A stretch of 64,000 nt of DNA, taken from assembly GCF_003265705.1 (NCBI RefSeq), contig NW_020312867.1:4801307-4865306 (forward strand). Direction: 5' to 3'. This DNA comes from Callorhinus ursinus. Taxonomy: Eukaryota; Chordata; Mammalia; Carnivora; Otariidae. The notes under the pieces were generated by a model that saw nothing but the letters and a program-made list of their open reading frames with translations, searched no databases and was not told the DNA's origin. Below are positions 23,131 through 46,704 of this stretch, piece by piece (within the stretch, counting starts at the first letter, position 1; each line of letters opens with the position of its first letter). The position numbers were made by a program, and so were the translations under genes.

Positions 23131-23535
23131 AACAAATAATGACATACCAGACACACTGTCCTGGGTGCTTTCTTTTTTCTTCACTTAACATTTTATCTTG
23201 ATGACTGAATATTCCATATCAATAGATAAACACCTTCCTTTTTAAGAAGTGGCGGCAGCACCTCAGTAATCCACCGTTTGGACTGTACCATATTTATTTA
23301 ACAAGTCTACTGAAGGGCATTTCGACTGTTTCCAATTTTTTGCTCTTACTGTCATTTTGCTCACATGTGCTTATGTCTTTGGGATAAATTCCTAAGAAGC
23401 AGAACTGTTTGATCAAAGGGCACATGAGTTTGTAATCTTGTTCCTGGGATGTTGCCCATGAAAGTTGGGTCAATGTACCATGTATGAGGGGCCTGCTTCC
23501 CCACAGCCTCACCAACAGATAACCAACTGTTATCA
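23130..23535 (-). mobile_element. Antisense L1 3' fragment
   Basis: TTTGGGATAAATTCCTAAGA, GCAGAACTGTTTGATCAAAG and GGCATTTCGACTGTTTCCAA are reversed L1 landmarks. Confidence 0.6.
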
Positions 23536-24406
23536 TACATTTTAATTTTTATCAATCTGATAGTAAATGTAAAAAGAAATTTGATCACTCCCCCATAAAC
23601 CATAGGAGCCTAGTTGCCACCCCCAGGTGCCACTAATAAAGAATCCCCTCTCTCTCTGATTTTTTTTTAATATATATTTTTTCCTACTATGTAATGATGA
23701 AAGGGTCAATCCACCAAGATGACAAAGCAATTCTAAGTGCATATGCACAAAACAACAGAGCTGTAAAATATGTGAAACAAAACTGATAGAACTGAAAGAA
23801 GTAGACAAATCCATAATTACAGTTAGGAGATTTTAATATACCTCTCAACAATTGATTGTTTGACAGAACAAGTGGACAGAAAATCAGCAAGGACACAGAA
23901 GACCTCAACAATATCACCAACTACAGTATCTACTTGACACACACAGAATAGTGCACCTAACCACAGAACACACGTTTGCTTCTAGTGCCCAAAGAACACA
24001 TACCATGATTGACCCCGTCCTCAGTCACAAAAAAAAACAAATCTTAACATATTTAAAATAATTGAAATCCTACAGAATGTGTTCTCTGATCACAATGGAG
24101 TCAAACTTAGAAATCAATAATAGAAAGATAATGGAAAGATTTCCAAACACTTGGAAACTAAATAACAGGCTTTGAAATAGTCCTTATGTCAAAGAGGAAG
24201 TCTCAAGGGAAATTATGAATAATAATGAAAATAAAAGCATAACATATTAAAATTTGTGCCAAAGCAGTGCTGAGAGGGAAATTCATAGCACTAAATGCAT
24301 ATATTAGAAAAGAAGAAAAGTCTCAAGTCAATCATCTAAGCTCCCACATTAAGAACATAAAAAAACAGAGCAAAATAAATCAAAGCAAGCTGAAAGAAGG
24401 AAATAG

Positions 24407-24596
24407 GGGCACCTGGGTGGCTCAGTCAATTAAGCCACTGCCTTACACTCAGGTCATGATCTCGGGGTCCTGGGATCGAGTCCCACATCAGGGTCCCTGC
24501 TCAGTGGGGAGCATGCTTCTCCCTCTCCCTCTGCTGCTCCCCCTGCTTGTGCTCTCTCTCTCTCAAATGAATAAATAAAATCTTTTTTTTAAAAAG
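24407..24596 (+). mobile_element. CAN SINE in L1
   Basis: Sense copy. GAAGGAAATAG before and GAAAGGAAATAAT after show the target duplication in L1 ORF2. Confidence 0.95.
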
Positions 24597-25076
24597 AGAA
24601 AGGAAATAATAAAGATCAGAAATGAGTTGAAAACAGAAAAATAGGGAAATTCAATGAAACCCACCGCCAATTCCTTGAAAAGATTGATAAAATTGACAAA
24701 ACTCTAGAAAGACAGACAAGAAAAAAGAGAGAAAAGACACAAATTACCAATATCAGGAATGAAATAGGGATATCACTATAAACCACACAGACATTAAGAG
24801 CATAATAAGGGAATACTACAAATAACTCTACACCCATAAATTCAACTTCAACAAGATGGCTCACTCCTCAAAAAACACAAATGACAATGTGAAATAGGTA
24901 ATTCGAAGAGCCCTGTACTATTAAGGAAATTAAATTCATAATTTAAAAACTCTCAAGGAAGGAATTTTCAGACCCAGATGATTTCATTGGAGAATTCTAC
25001 CAAAGTTTTAAAGAATTATCACCAATTCTACACAATCTCTTCCAGAGAATAGAAGAGAAAGGAATACTTCCCAATT

Positions 25077-25291
25077 CTTTTTTTTTTAGAGAGAGAGAGA
25101 GCGCGCGCAGGTGCGCATGTGAGCACACGAGTGGAGGGAGGGGCAGAGGGAGAGGGAGAGAGAGAATCCCAGGTAGGTTCCCTGCCTAGCATGGAGCCCA
25201 ACATGGGGCTCAATCTCATGACCCTGAGATCATGACCTGAGCTGAAATCAAGAATGGGATGGTTAAGCGCCTGGGCCACTCATGAGACCCC
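25077..25291 (-). mobile_element. CAN SINE in L1
   Basis: Reversed copy with a GAGAGAGCGCGCGC tract and a degraded head. Confidence 0.9.
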
Positions 25292-25627
25292 TCAATTCAT
25301 TTTATGAAGCTGTATTACCTTGGTACCAAAACCAGGGAGTATGAAGAAAAAAAACTACAGCCCATCATCCTTCATGAATACAGATGAAAATTCTTTTTTT
25401 TATTAAATCTTAACAAAGTATTAGCAAATATAATTCAGCAATAATTGTAAAGAATTATATACTATATAATTCTTTCAAGATCAATGGGGCTTATTCCAAG
25501 CGTGCAAATGTTTTTTTACCCATGAACATAACCTACCATATTAACAATTTAAAGAAGAAAAATCTCATGATATCAATTAATATCAGAAAAAGCACAAGAC
25601 AGAATTCATCATCTGTTCATGATTTAT

Positions 25628-25810
25628 TTATTTTTTTAAGATTTTATTTATTTATTCATGTGAGACAGAGAGAGAAAGAGAGAGAGAGGGGGAGGGAGAA
25701 GCAGGCTCCCAAGGAGCAGGGAGCCCAATGCGGGACTCAATCCTAGGACCCCAGGATCATGACCCGAGCCGAAGGCAGACGCCCAACCATCTGAGCCACC
25801 CAGGCACCCC
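25628..25810 (-). mobile_element. CAN SINE in L1
   Basis: Reversed copy. TGTTCATGATTTA is duplicated on both sides. Confidence 0.95.
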
Positions 25811-26730
25811 TGTTCATGATTTAAAAAAAAAACAGAAATAGGAAAAGAGGGGAACTTTCCCAACTTGATAAAGAGCATCTACAAAAAAAATCTGTGGCTA
25901 ACATACTTAATGGGGAAAGATTGAATTGAATGCTTTCTGCCTAAATTCAGAACAAAGCAAGGATGTCCGTTCTTACCATTCTTATTCAACACAGTGCTGG
26001 AAGTTCTAGTCAGTACAACAATGCAAGAAAAGGAAATAAAAGGCATACAGATCAGAAAGAAATAATAAAACTGTCCCTATTTGCAGGTGACAAGATTGGC
26101 TACACAGAAAATTCCAAAGAATCTACAAAAAACAAAACAAAACACAAAATGTCTACGACATGTGAGCTCAGCAAGGGTAATCTTTTATCCATAAGATACA
26201 AAAGAAACACAAAATCAATTGTACTTCTATATATTAGCAATGAACACATGGCCACCAAAATTTTAAAATGCTGTATCATTCAGGAAGAGGAGGAGATAAG
26301 CGGGAGAAAAAGAAGAAAGAAATACCTAGGTGTAAATCTAACACCACAGGTACAGGACTTGTATGCTTAAAGTTACAAGATGCTAGTAAAGGAAATCAAA
26401 GAAGATCCAAATACATGGGGAAACATACCATGTTCATGGATTGTAAGAATTAACATAGTAAAGATGTCAGTTCTCCTCAAATCCATATACAGTTTAATGC
26501 GATTCCTATCAACATCCCTGGAAGAATTTTTTAGACATGGACAGGATTATTCTAAAATTTATGTTGAAAGACAAAGAAATTAGAATAACTAAAACAATTT
26601 TGAAAAAGAGTAAAGTCAGAGGAATCAGTTTACCTGATCTCAAAACTAATTGTATAGCACAGAAATCAAGATTGTAGTACTGGCAGAGGGACAGACACAC
26701 GGATTGATTGCAGGAATAGAAGAGGGAACT

Positions 26731-26928
26731 TAGGGGCGCCTGGGGGGCTCAGTTGGTTAAGCGTCTGCCTTCAGCTCAGGTCATGATCTCAGGGTCCTGG
26801 GATCGAGCCCCGCATCGGGCTCCCTGCTCAGTGGGGAGTCTGCTTCTTCCTCTCCCTCTGCTGCTTCCCCCACTCATGTGTACACTCTCTCTCTCTCTCT
26901 CAAATAAATAAAATCTGAAAAAAAAATC
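26731..26928 (+). mobile_element. CAN SINE in L1
   Basis: Sense copy (GGGGCGCCTGGGGGGCTCAG) with an AAATAAATAAAATCTG tail. Confidence 0.95.
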
Positions 26929-27052
26929 ACTCACACTTTGCTGGTGGGCACATAGCACAATGGTACAGCCCCTCTGGAAAACAGTTTGGCAGTTTATTCT
27001 TATAATAAAATTAAACATGCAATTACCATACAACCCAGCAATTTCACTTTTT

Positions 27053-27157
27053 AAAAAAGAGATTTTAAGCATTCTCCACATCCAATATGGGCCTTGAACT
27101 TACAGCCCCAAGATCAAGAGTTGCACGCTCCACTGACGGAGCCAGCCAGGTGCCCCC
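27053..27157 (-). mobile_element. CAN SINE, short form, in L1
   Basis: GAGCCAGCCAGGTGCCCC at the head end. CCCAGCAATTTCACTT and CCAGCAATTCTACTT flank it. Confidence 0.85.
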
Positions 27158-27470
27158 AGCAATTCTACTTCTCAGCATTTATCCCCGAAAAATTAAAACT
27201 TACATTCACATAAATACCTGTACATGGATAGTCATAGCAACTTTATTTATAATAGTCAAAAAGTGGAAACAATCCAGATGTCTTTCAGCAGGTGACTGGT
27301 TAAACCAATTAGTGCATCCATACGAAGGAACGGTATTCAGCCATAAAAAGGAATGAACTTTGATAAATGCAGCAACCTGGATGAATCTCCAAAGAATTAT
27401 GCTGAGTGGGAAAAGCCATCCAAATAGGTTACATAGTGTAGGATTCCATTTATATAACATTCTTTTCTCT

Positions 27471-27674
27471 TTAAAGATTTTATTCATTTATTTGAGAGGG
27501 AGGGGGGGAGAGAGAGAGAGAGAGAGAGAGCGCATGCGTACAGAGGGAGAATGAGTGGGAGAAGCAGACTCCCCGCTGAGCAGAGAGCCGGATTCGGGAC
27601 TCAGTCTGAGGACCCTGAGATCATGACCTGAGCTGAAGGCAGATGCTTAACCAACTGAGCCACTCAAGCACCCT
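27471..27674 (-). mobile_element. CAN SINE in L1
   Basis: Reversed copy. TATATAACATTCTT and TATATAGCATTCTT flank it. Confidence 0.95.
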
Positions 27675-27786
27675 ATATAGCATTCTTGAAATGACAAAAT
27701 TATAGAGATGGACTATAGATTAGTGGTTGGGGGAATAGAAGCAGGAGAGAAGTGGGTGTGGCTATAAAAGGGCAACATGAGGGATT

Positions 27787-27985
27787 TTTTTTTTTTTTAA
27801 GATTTTATTTATTTGACAGAGAGAGACACAGCGAGAGAGGGAACACAAGCAGGGGGAGTGGGAGAGGGAGAAGCCGGCTTCCGGGCGAACAGGGAGCCCG
27901 ATGCAAGCCTTGATCCCAGGACCCTGAGATCATGCCCTGAGGCAAAAGCAGACGCCCAACAGCTGAGCCTCCCAGGCGCCCCCCC
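27787..27985 (-). mobile_element. CAN SINE in the A-tail of a younger L1
   Basis: Reversed copy placed between the duplication GCAACATGAGGGATT and the remaining T-run at 27986-27993. Confidence 0.95.
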
Positions 27986-28277
27986 TTTTTTTTCATTTTA
28001 AATGACACATTTATTTCAAGATCTAACAAGTATCCCTACTAAACTGCGATTTGATGTTACAAACTTCTGTTATTCTTTTTTTAATTTAAATTCAATTAAT
28101 TAACATATAATGCATTATTTGTTTCAGTGGTACAGGTGTGTGATTCATCAGTCTTATATAATACCCAGTGCTCATTACAACACATACCCTCCCCAATGTC
28201 TATCACCCAGTTACCCCATCCCCCACCTCCCTCCCCTCCAGCAACCCTGTTTGTTTCCTAAGATTCTCCTATGGTTT
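27986..28277 (-). mobile_element. 5'-truncated L1 with likely 3'-transduced flank
   Basis: The minus strand carries an L1 3' end (28083-28277), a short internal A-run (28082-28076), then 82 bases of unrelated DNA (28075-27994) holding AATAAA (28015-28010) about 17 bases before a second A-run (27993-27986). Perfect 15-base duplications GCAACATGAGGGATT lie at 27772-27786 and 28278-28292. The SINE at 27787-27985 sits inside the A-tail. Confidence 0.8.
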
Positions 28278-28641
28278 GCAACATGAGGGATTCTTGTGGT
28301 GATGGAAATGTTTTGTATCTTGACTGTATCAATGTCAATATCCCGGTTGTGATATTGAGCCGTTTTACAAGATGTCATCATTGGGGGAAACAGGGTAAAG
28401 GGACCATGGGATCACTTTGTATTATTTCTTACACCTGCATGTGAATCTTCAATTATCTCAAAATAAAAAGTTTATTAAAAAAGGATAATGCTTATGGTTG
28501 GAGAGTGGCCAAGTTTTTTTCATCCAATAAATTAGAAAATACTTGAAATATAATTATACCCAATTTTGGAGAGTATCAAGAATAGGAACCAAATTTCTGG
28601 AGGGTAATTTGGCAAATTGGATCAAGACTTTGACAAATATT

Positions 28642-28832
28642 GGAGCTCCTGAGTGGCTCAGTCAGTTAAGTGACCAAGTCTTTGTTTTGGCTCAGGTCAT
28701 GATCTCTGGGTTGTGAGATAGAGCCCTATATCTGGGCTCTGCACTCAGTGGGGAGTCCGTTTGAGATTCTCTCCCTCTCCCTCTGCCCCTCCTTCCCACA
28801 CTCTCCCCCAAAAATATTGTTTTTAAAAAAGG
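28642..28832 (+). mobile_element. CAN SINE, older subtype
   Basis: Sense copy, GAGCTCCTGAGTGGCTCAGT. GACTTTGACAAATATT is repeated on both sides. Confidence 0.95.
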
Positions 28833-28999
28833 ACTTTGACAAATATTGATATTCCTTAAGCAAGCAGTTCTATTTCTGTTCATCTGAAGCCACAGTGTAT
28901 CAAAGGTGGGACATGTTATTTCAGGGAAACTGAAACAAGAGATGTTTGGCTACATAAATTGTGATACATCCATAGACTGGAATTTCTGTAATAAGAGAA

Positions 29000-29225
29000 A
29001 CTGCTTAATATAGGAGTTAGGAACAGATTTTGGAGTCTGACCACCTGTGTTGAAATTCTAGTTTACTTATTAACTGTGTAACTATAGGGAAATTACTTAA
29101 CCTTTCTGTGCCAGTTTCCTCATTTGCAATTGAGGAAAACCTACTTATTATTATGAGGATTAAATGAGCTACTATTTACGAAGCACTTTGAATACAACCA
29201 GGCATAAACTGAGAGCATTATGAAG
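29000..29225 (+). repeat. MIR
   Basis: GATTTTGGAGTCTGACCACC, TGTGTAACTATAGGGAAATT, CAGTTTCCTCATTTGCAATT and ATGAGGATTAAATGAGCTAC give full MIR order. Confidence 0.75.
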
Positions 29226-29268
29226 CTAGCTCACATGATAATTTTAGGTATAAAAAAAGGAGGTATAG

Positions 29269-29467
29269 GGGCACCTGGGTGGCTCAGTCGGTTAAGCGTC
29301 TGCCTTTGGCTCAGGTCGTGATCCAGGGTCCTGGGGTCGAGTGCCCTGGTCAGGCTCCCTGCTCAGCGGGGAGCCTGCTTCTCCCTCTCCCTCTGCTTGT
29401 GGCTCCCCCTGCTTGTGCTCTCTCTCTCTATCTTTCTGTCGAATGAATAAAATCTTTAAAAAAAAAG
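29269..29467 (+). mobile_element. CAN SINE
   Basis: Sense copy starting GGGGCACCTGGGTGGCTCAG, with an A-tail at 29457-29466. Confidence 0.95.
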
Positions 29468-29779
29468 AGGCATAAGACAGTCTATACAATATGATCTCAG
29501 ATATAGAAAGCATATATATGTAATGAGAAGAGACCAGAAGGAAATTTATCAAAATGGTAATAGTCATAATCTCTGAAGTCATCTCTCTGAATTAGTTTTT
29601 CTTTTTTATACTTTTCTGTATTTTTTACATTACATGTAATGTATCTGTTTAACAGAAAAATTTATTAATTTTCCAAAGTAAGAAAATGGACTTAAAAGTG
29701 CTTTGTAACCTGTAAAGTGCTGTATCCATGTGAAGGTAAAGTACTTTTTGATTAGCACTAACCTCTAAAGTGATATTAT

Positions 29780-29984
29780 TCTTTTTTTTTAATTTTTTAA
29801 GATTTTATTTATTTATTTGAGAGAGACAATGAGATAGAGAGAGAGCATGAGAGGGGGGAGGGTCCGAGGGAGAAGCAGACTCCCTGCTCAGCAGGGAGTC
29901 CAATGCGGGACTTGATTCCAGGACTCCAGGATCATGACCTGAGCCGAAGGCAGTCGCTTAACCAACTGAGCCACTCAGACGCCC
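29780..29984 (-). mobile_element. CAN SINE
   Basis: Reversed copy with TAAAGTGATATTATT duplicated exactly. Confidence 0.95.
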
Positions 29985-30180
29985 TAAAGTGATATTATTA
30001 TTCTTATTCCCATTTTAGAGTAGAGGAAAATGAGGCTCAGAAAGAGGATGTGCCTCCCCAAGGTTCACAGCAGGAGCGTAGACAAGGATGTTTGAGGCTT
30101 GACAGGCAATGGGCCAGGTGGAAGTACTCTCCACCAGAGAAGGATGACAGTGAAAGGGGGATGGAAATCACTTCTGAAGA
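29985..30180 (-). repeat. MIR/L2-like fragment
   Basis: TCCCATTTTAGAGTAGAGGA and AATGAGGCTCAGAAAGAGGA, continuing AAAGTGATATTATT from before the SINE at 29780. Confidence 0.45.
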
Positions 30181-30940
30181 AACAAACTGGAAAATAAAGT
30201 ATCTGTGCTATATAAGCACAGAATCAGATAGACTCTGGTCAGCTTTTAGTGGGATGTTCTTGCTAGGTTCATTCTGGAGCAGGAACATTTTCTTCCAATG
30301 GTGCAGAAATGTACATTTCAACAATGTATCATATTTACCTACTAAATTAGCAAAAAACAAAAACAAAAACAAGGATAATATAGATGCTGGTAAACATGCA
30401 GTAACATAAACTCAGACACCAGAGATAATTTTTAGAAGCTATGGCAATAAAATCAGGAGGAGCCTTAAAAATGCTTATGTTCAGGGGCACCTGGGTGGCT
30501 CAGTCGGTTAAGCATTTGCCTTCTGCTCTGGTCATGATCCTGGGGTCCTGCTCAGCCAGGAGCCTGCTTCTCTCTTTCCCTCGTCCTCTGCTGCTGCCCC
30601 TGCTTGTGCGCTCTTTCAAATGAATAAATAAAATCTTAAAAAAAAATGCTTATGTCCTTTGATCAAGTTACTCCAAATTCTAGGATTTTTTCCCCTCAAG
30701 GAAATGATCCAAAATACATAGAGAACTCTGCGTGAATGAACAACTCATCGCAGTTCTAATAGTGAAAAAATGGAAAAACCTGTGTGATACATCCACTCCG
30801 TGTAAACTTTAAAAAAAAATTATCCTCGTACATATTCTCTCATCTTGCTGGGGTATAGGTTACATGGATGTATGTATTTGTCAAAATTCATCTGTATAAT
30901 ACTTAAGTTCTGTGTATATCACTGTTTACCATTTGTATAC
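30180..30940 (+). mobile_element. Probable old L1 fragment
   Basis: CAGTTCTAATAGTGAAAAAA and CCAAAATACATAGAGAACTC resemble distal L1 ORF2. Divergent and interrupted by the SINE at 30483. Confidence 0.4.
30483..30646 (+). mobile_element. CAN SINE
   Basis: Sense copy with a deletion after the B box. AAAAATGCTTATGT flanks it. Confidence 0.95.
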
Positions 30941-30942
30941 TC

Positions 30943-31123
30943 TCTTTTTTTAGATTTTCTTTGTCAGAGAGAGAAAGAGAAGGAGAGCACAAGCAGGGGG
31001 AGTGGCAGGCAGAGGGAGAAGCAGGCTCCCAAGGAGCCTGATGTGGGACTTGATCCCAGGACCCTGAGGTCATGACCTGAGCCGAAGGCAGACGCTTAAC
31101 CAACTGAGCCACCCAGGCACCCC
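30943..31123 (-). mobile_element. CAN SINE
   Basis: Reversed copy. TTTGTATACTCT and ATTGTATACTCTT flank it. Confidence 0.95.
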
Positions 31124-31211
31124 ATAAATTGTATACTCTTGAAGAACATGGTGGCGGGGGCGGGGGAGGGGGCCTTCCCCTACCAGATATCAAGATTTAC
31201 TAGAAAGCTTT

Positions 31212-31326
31212 AGGGGCTCCTGGCTGGCTTAGTTGGTAGAGCATGCCACTCTTGATCTCAGGGTCATGAGTTCAAGCCCCACATTGGGCATGGAGCTTAC
31301 CTAAGAAAAAATAAAAAAATTAAAAG
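31212..31326 (+). mobile_element. CAN SINE, short form
   Basis: Sense GGGGCTCCTGGCTGGCTTAG head, GTCATGAGTTCAAGCCCCAC B-box region and A-rich tail. Confidence 0.85.
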
Positions 31327-31329
31327 GTT

Positions 31330-32324
31330 TACTATTTACTGTAAAGTTTTAGTCATTTCAACAGGGTACAGTTGGCATAGATCAATGCATTAAAATACAG
31401 AGTGCAGAAACAACCATGTATTTATGGACATTTAATCTGTGACAGAGACGGCAATGTAGGCCCTTGGGGAAAGGATGCACTAAGTGGCACTGGGACAACT
31501 GCTTATTCATAGGGGAAAAAAATGAAACAGAATTCCTACCTCATACCAACCACACACATATTTGAATCATAAAACTTTGGGAAGACAATACAGGAGAAAT
31601 TCATAAACCATAAACCTGGAGAAGATATCTGCAACACATATGATTGGTATGTATCCAGAATATGCAAAGAATTCCTATTAATTGAAAAGGAAAAACAAAC
31701 CATCTATTTTTAAGTGGGCAAGACATGAATGGAACTTTTACAGAGAAAGGATAGCATATAGGATTCCTATAAATAAATAGCATATGAATAAGTGCTCAAC
31801 CTCATTAGTAGTCACAGACATCCAAATTAAAACCACAATGAGAGATCATTTCATACTTGCCAGGTTGGCAAAAAATAAAAATTGATAACAGGATGTGCTG
31901 TTAAGGGGACAGAACAATAATTTTTATCCAGAGTTGGTGGGGGTACAGACTGATGCAACCACTTTGGGAAACAGTTTCATATTACCTAAGTTGGACATGA
32001 GCATACCTGAAGAATGTTAGAGCAAATTATTTGTAGTAAAAAAAACTGGAACAACTCAGGGCCCATCAACGATTTAAAGAATTAGTAAATTGTGGTATAT
32101 TCATACAATGAATTATACAGAAAATAAATGAACCATAGCTACACCATCTACACAAATGACTCAAAAACAATGTTGAGAGAAAAGCAAGTTGCAGAAGAAC
32201 ATATACAGTATGATTTCATTTATACAAAGGCAAAAAGCAGTCAAAACTAAATGTGCTGTTTAGGGATAGTCACATAGGTAGTAAGGCCCATTAAGAAAAG
32301 CAAAGAAAAAAAAAAGAAAAAAGA
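31330..32324 (+). mobile_element. Old L1 ORF2 fragment
   Basis: GGACATTTAATCTGTGACAG, AACCTCATTAGTAGTCACAG and TCCAAATTAAAACCACAATG are L1 ORF2 landmarks. Frames are broken throughout. Confidence 0.7.
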
Positions 32325-32540
32325 GAGATGTTAAAGAGTCTTCAGGTGGCCAGTTAAAAATACAAGGAGATACATTTTCACATCCATCAGGGCAGCAACA
32401 GAAATTTGCTAGACTGACAAGTGGTCACAGGGATATGGAAAAACAGGCCCTCTCAGATAATACTGGGGGGGGGGGCATAAATGGTAAAACTACCTTGGAA
32501 AGCAATTTGGCAATATCTAGGAAAGTTACAAATATGTCAG
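32325..32540 (+). repeat. Direct duplication, copy 1
   Basis: From GAGAGATGTTAAAGAGTCTT to ACAAATATGTCAG this stretch recurs at 33151-33380 with only a few differences. The copies start about 826 bases apart. Confidence 0.9.
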
Positions 32541-32599
32541 GAATGATTAAGGCAAAATTCACTGTAGCAATAACTCGTGGGGTGGAGAGAAAGGGCACA

Positions 32600-32717
32600 T
32601 GATTGAGAAGGGAAACAGGTGGCTTCTGGCATAAGGCACTGTTTTAATCCACGGACAGTGATTGAGAAGGGAAACAGGTGGCTTCTGGCATAGGGCTCTG
32701 TTTTAATCCACGGACAC
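32600..32717 (+). repeat. 59-base tandem duplication
   Basis: Two adjacent near-identical units begin TGATTGAGAAGGGAAACAGG at 32600 and 32659. They lie between the two copies of the larger duplication. Confidence 0.9.
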
Positions 32718-33150
32718 ATGGGCAACTTGACACAAATGGTCACAACAGCCATAAGTGTGGGTGAAATGGCAGGAAGGAGCAGAGCAAGAGGAAAAAGGTA
32801 CATCTAAAGGCACTAGAGAAAGAGGAAGCTGCTAAGGTCAGAGAAGGAACTGAGTGAACAGGAATAAATACTGAGAGGAGAGACAGGAAAGAGAAAGCCA
32901 AAGGTCTATTGTGTGCTGCAGGGGGGTGGGAATGAAGGCCGAGGCATATCTGTTGGATTCAACCAGGTTTCCTGATGACCTTGGCTGCAAAAATTTCAGC
33001 CAAGACCTGGGGGTAGAGGCCACATAGCTGAGAACGGAGTGGGAGGTGAGAAGTGCAGATCCGGAAAGGGACAACTCTGAAAACGTTTGAGAAGGGGAGG
33101 AAGAAAATGGACAGCAGCTGGGCGGTTGGGTGGGGGGGGCAGGGTTCTTT

Positions 33151-33380
33151 GAGAGATGTTAAAGGGTCTTCAGGTGGCCAGTTAAAAATACAAGGAGATA
33201 TATTTTCACATCCATCACATCCAGGGCAGCAACAGAAATTTGCTAGACTGACAAGTGGTCACAGGGATATGGAAAAACAGGCCCTCTCAGATAATACGGG
33301 GGTGGGGGTGGTGGTAAATGGTAAAACTACCTTGGAAAGCAATTTGGCAATATCTAGGAAAGTTACAAATATGTCAGCTC
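33151..33380 (+). repeat. Direct duplication, copy 2
   Basis: Matches 32325-32540 with few substitutions, an extra CATCCATCACATCC-type 10-base repeat and a different G/T run in the middle. It lies about 0.9 kb upstream of AHCY exon 1. Confidence 0.9.
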
Positions 33381-33860
33381 AGAAACTCCGCCCCCGGGTA
33401 CATTTCTGCCCCAGAGACACCCACACATGTGCACTAAGAGACAAGTACAGAAATGTCCATTGCTCCATGTATGCATTAGCGATAGACTGTATATAACCTG
33501 GACATCAGCAAATAGAACAGATAATCATGGAACATATACATGAAATGCTGTCCACCAGCAAAAGTAAAAATAAGTACGTGTTTAGCTATATGCGTGACTC
33601 GTACAAATGTAATATTGACAGAAAAAAGCAAGTTGCAGAAGGCTAAGTACAGTATGGTACCATTTATATAAAGGTCTTAAATACAGAAAGAATTCTATGA
33701 AACGTTTAACAATGCACACATATGTAGTAAAAGTAGTATAATGCATGCACATTTACCTAAACTCAGAATAGTAGTTACCTGGAGGGGAAGGTGGAATTAT
33801 CTGGGATGTGCTGGGTACCTGAGATATTGCAACTTTACGTATAATCCGTTTGGTAGGTAT
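33381..33860 (+). mobile_element. L1-like fragment upstream of AHCY
   Basis: ATGGAACATATACATGAAAT, GTACAGTATGGTACCATTTA and ACTCAGAATAGTAGTTACCT resemble the end of an old L1 and its 3' UTR. An MIR-like piece follows at 33860-33960. Confidence 0.45.
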
Positions 33861-34099
33861 CATTCGGTCCATTTTACTAATGGGGAAATTGCGGCTCAGG
33901 GAGGTGAGCTGGTTAGAATAGCAGTTTCACTAGGTTTTGACTATGGATTTCCTGGCTGAATGAACGAAAGAAAGGGAGCCTCAGGTTTGCTCTCAGGCCT
34001 CTCCCGGAGCTCTCTTCCAGACCCACCGCGGACAAAATCGGGTTTTTTTCCTCAGCAGGATTCGAAGTCTGTTCCAGCCCCTGCGCCCTCCCACCTTGC

Positions 34100-34287
34100 G
34101 TTGGGCCCCTCCCCGGACCACTCAGCGCTAGCGGGACTCATGAATATGCAAGATAGAGGAAGATATTTAAAGGCGCCGGCGCCTACTGCAGATCCCTGCC
34201 CAGCGCCGCCCTTCCTGCGCTAGTCCCTAGCCCCAGTGCCAGCTCCCTTCGTCCGTGTCCATCACTCTGTGCGGAAACTCTACCAGC
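34100..34287 (+). promoter_or_regulatory. AHCY: AHCY core promoter and 5' UTR
   Basis: A TATA-like ATATTTAAA at 34163-34171 is followed at once by the 12-base perfect palindrome GGCGCCGGCGCC (34172-34183). It lies about 120 bases before the start codon. Transcription would be expected to begin near 34190-34200, giving a 5' UTR of roughly 90 bases. With the coding region and the predicted 3' UTR this makes an mRNA of about 2.2 kb, the size known for mammalian AHCY. An octamer-like ATGCAAGAT lies at 34146-34154. The transcription start is inferred from spacing only. Confidence 0.6.

Positions 34288-46704
<12,417 letters not shown>

Larger units (their letters stand above)
23690..28490 (+). mobile_element. 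Old L1 element (ORF2 and 3' end), interrupted
   Basis: Sense L1 sequence recognisable as decayed ORF2 (for example 24090-24400, 24600-25075, 25300-25620, 25830-26720) and a 3' UTR ending in AAATAAAAAGTTTATTAAAA near 28490. It is split by SINEs at 24407, 25077, 25628, 26731, 27053, 27471 and 27787 and by a younger antisense L1 at 27986-28277. Many stops and frameshifts mark it as dead. Confidence 0.85.
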
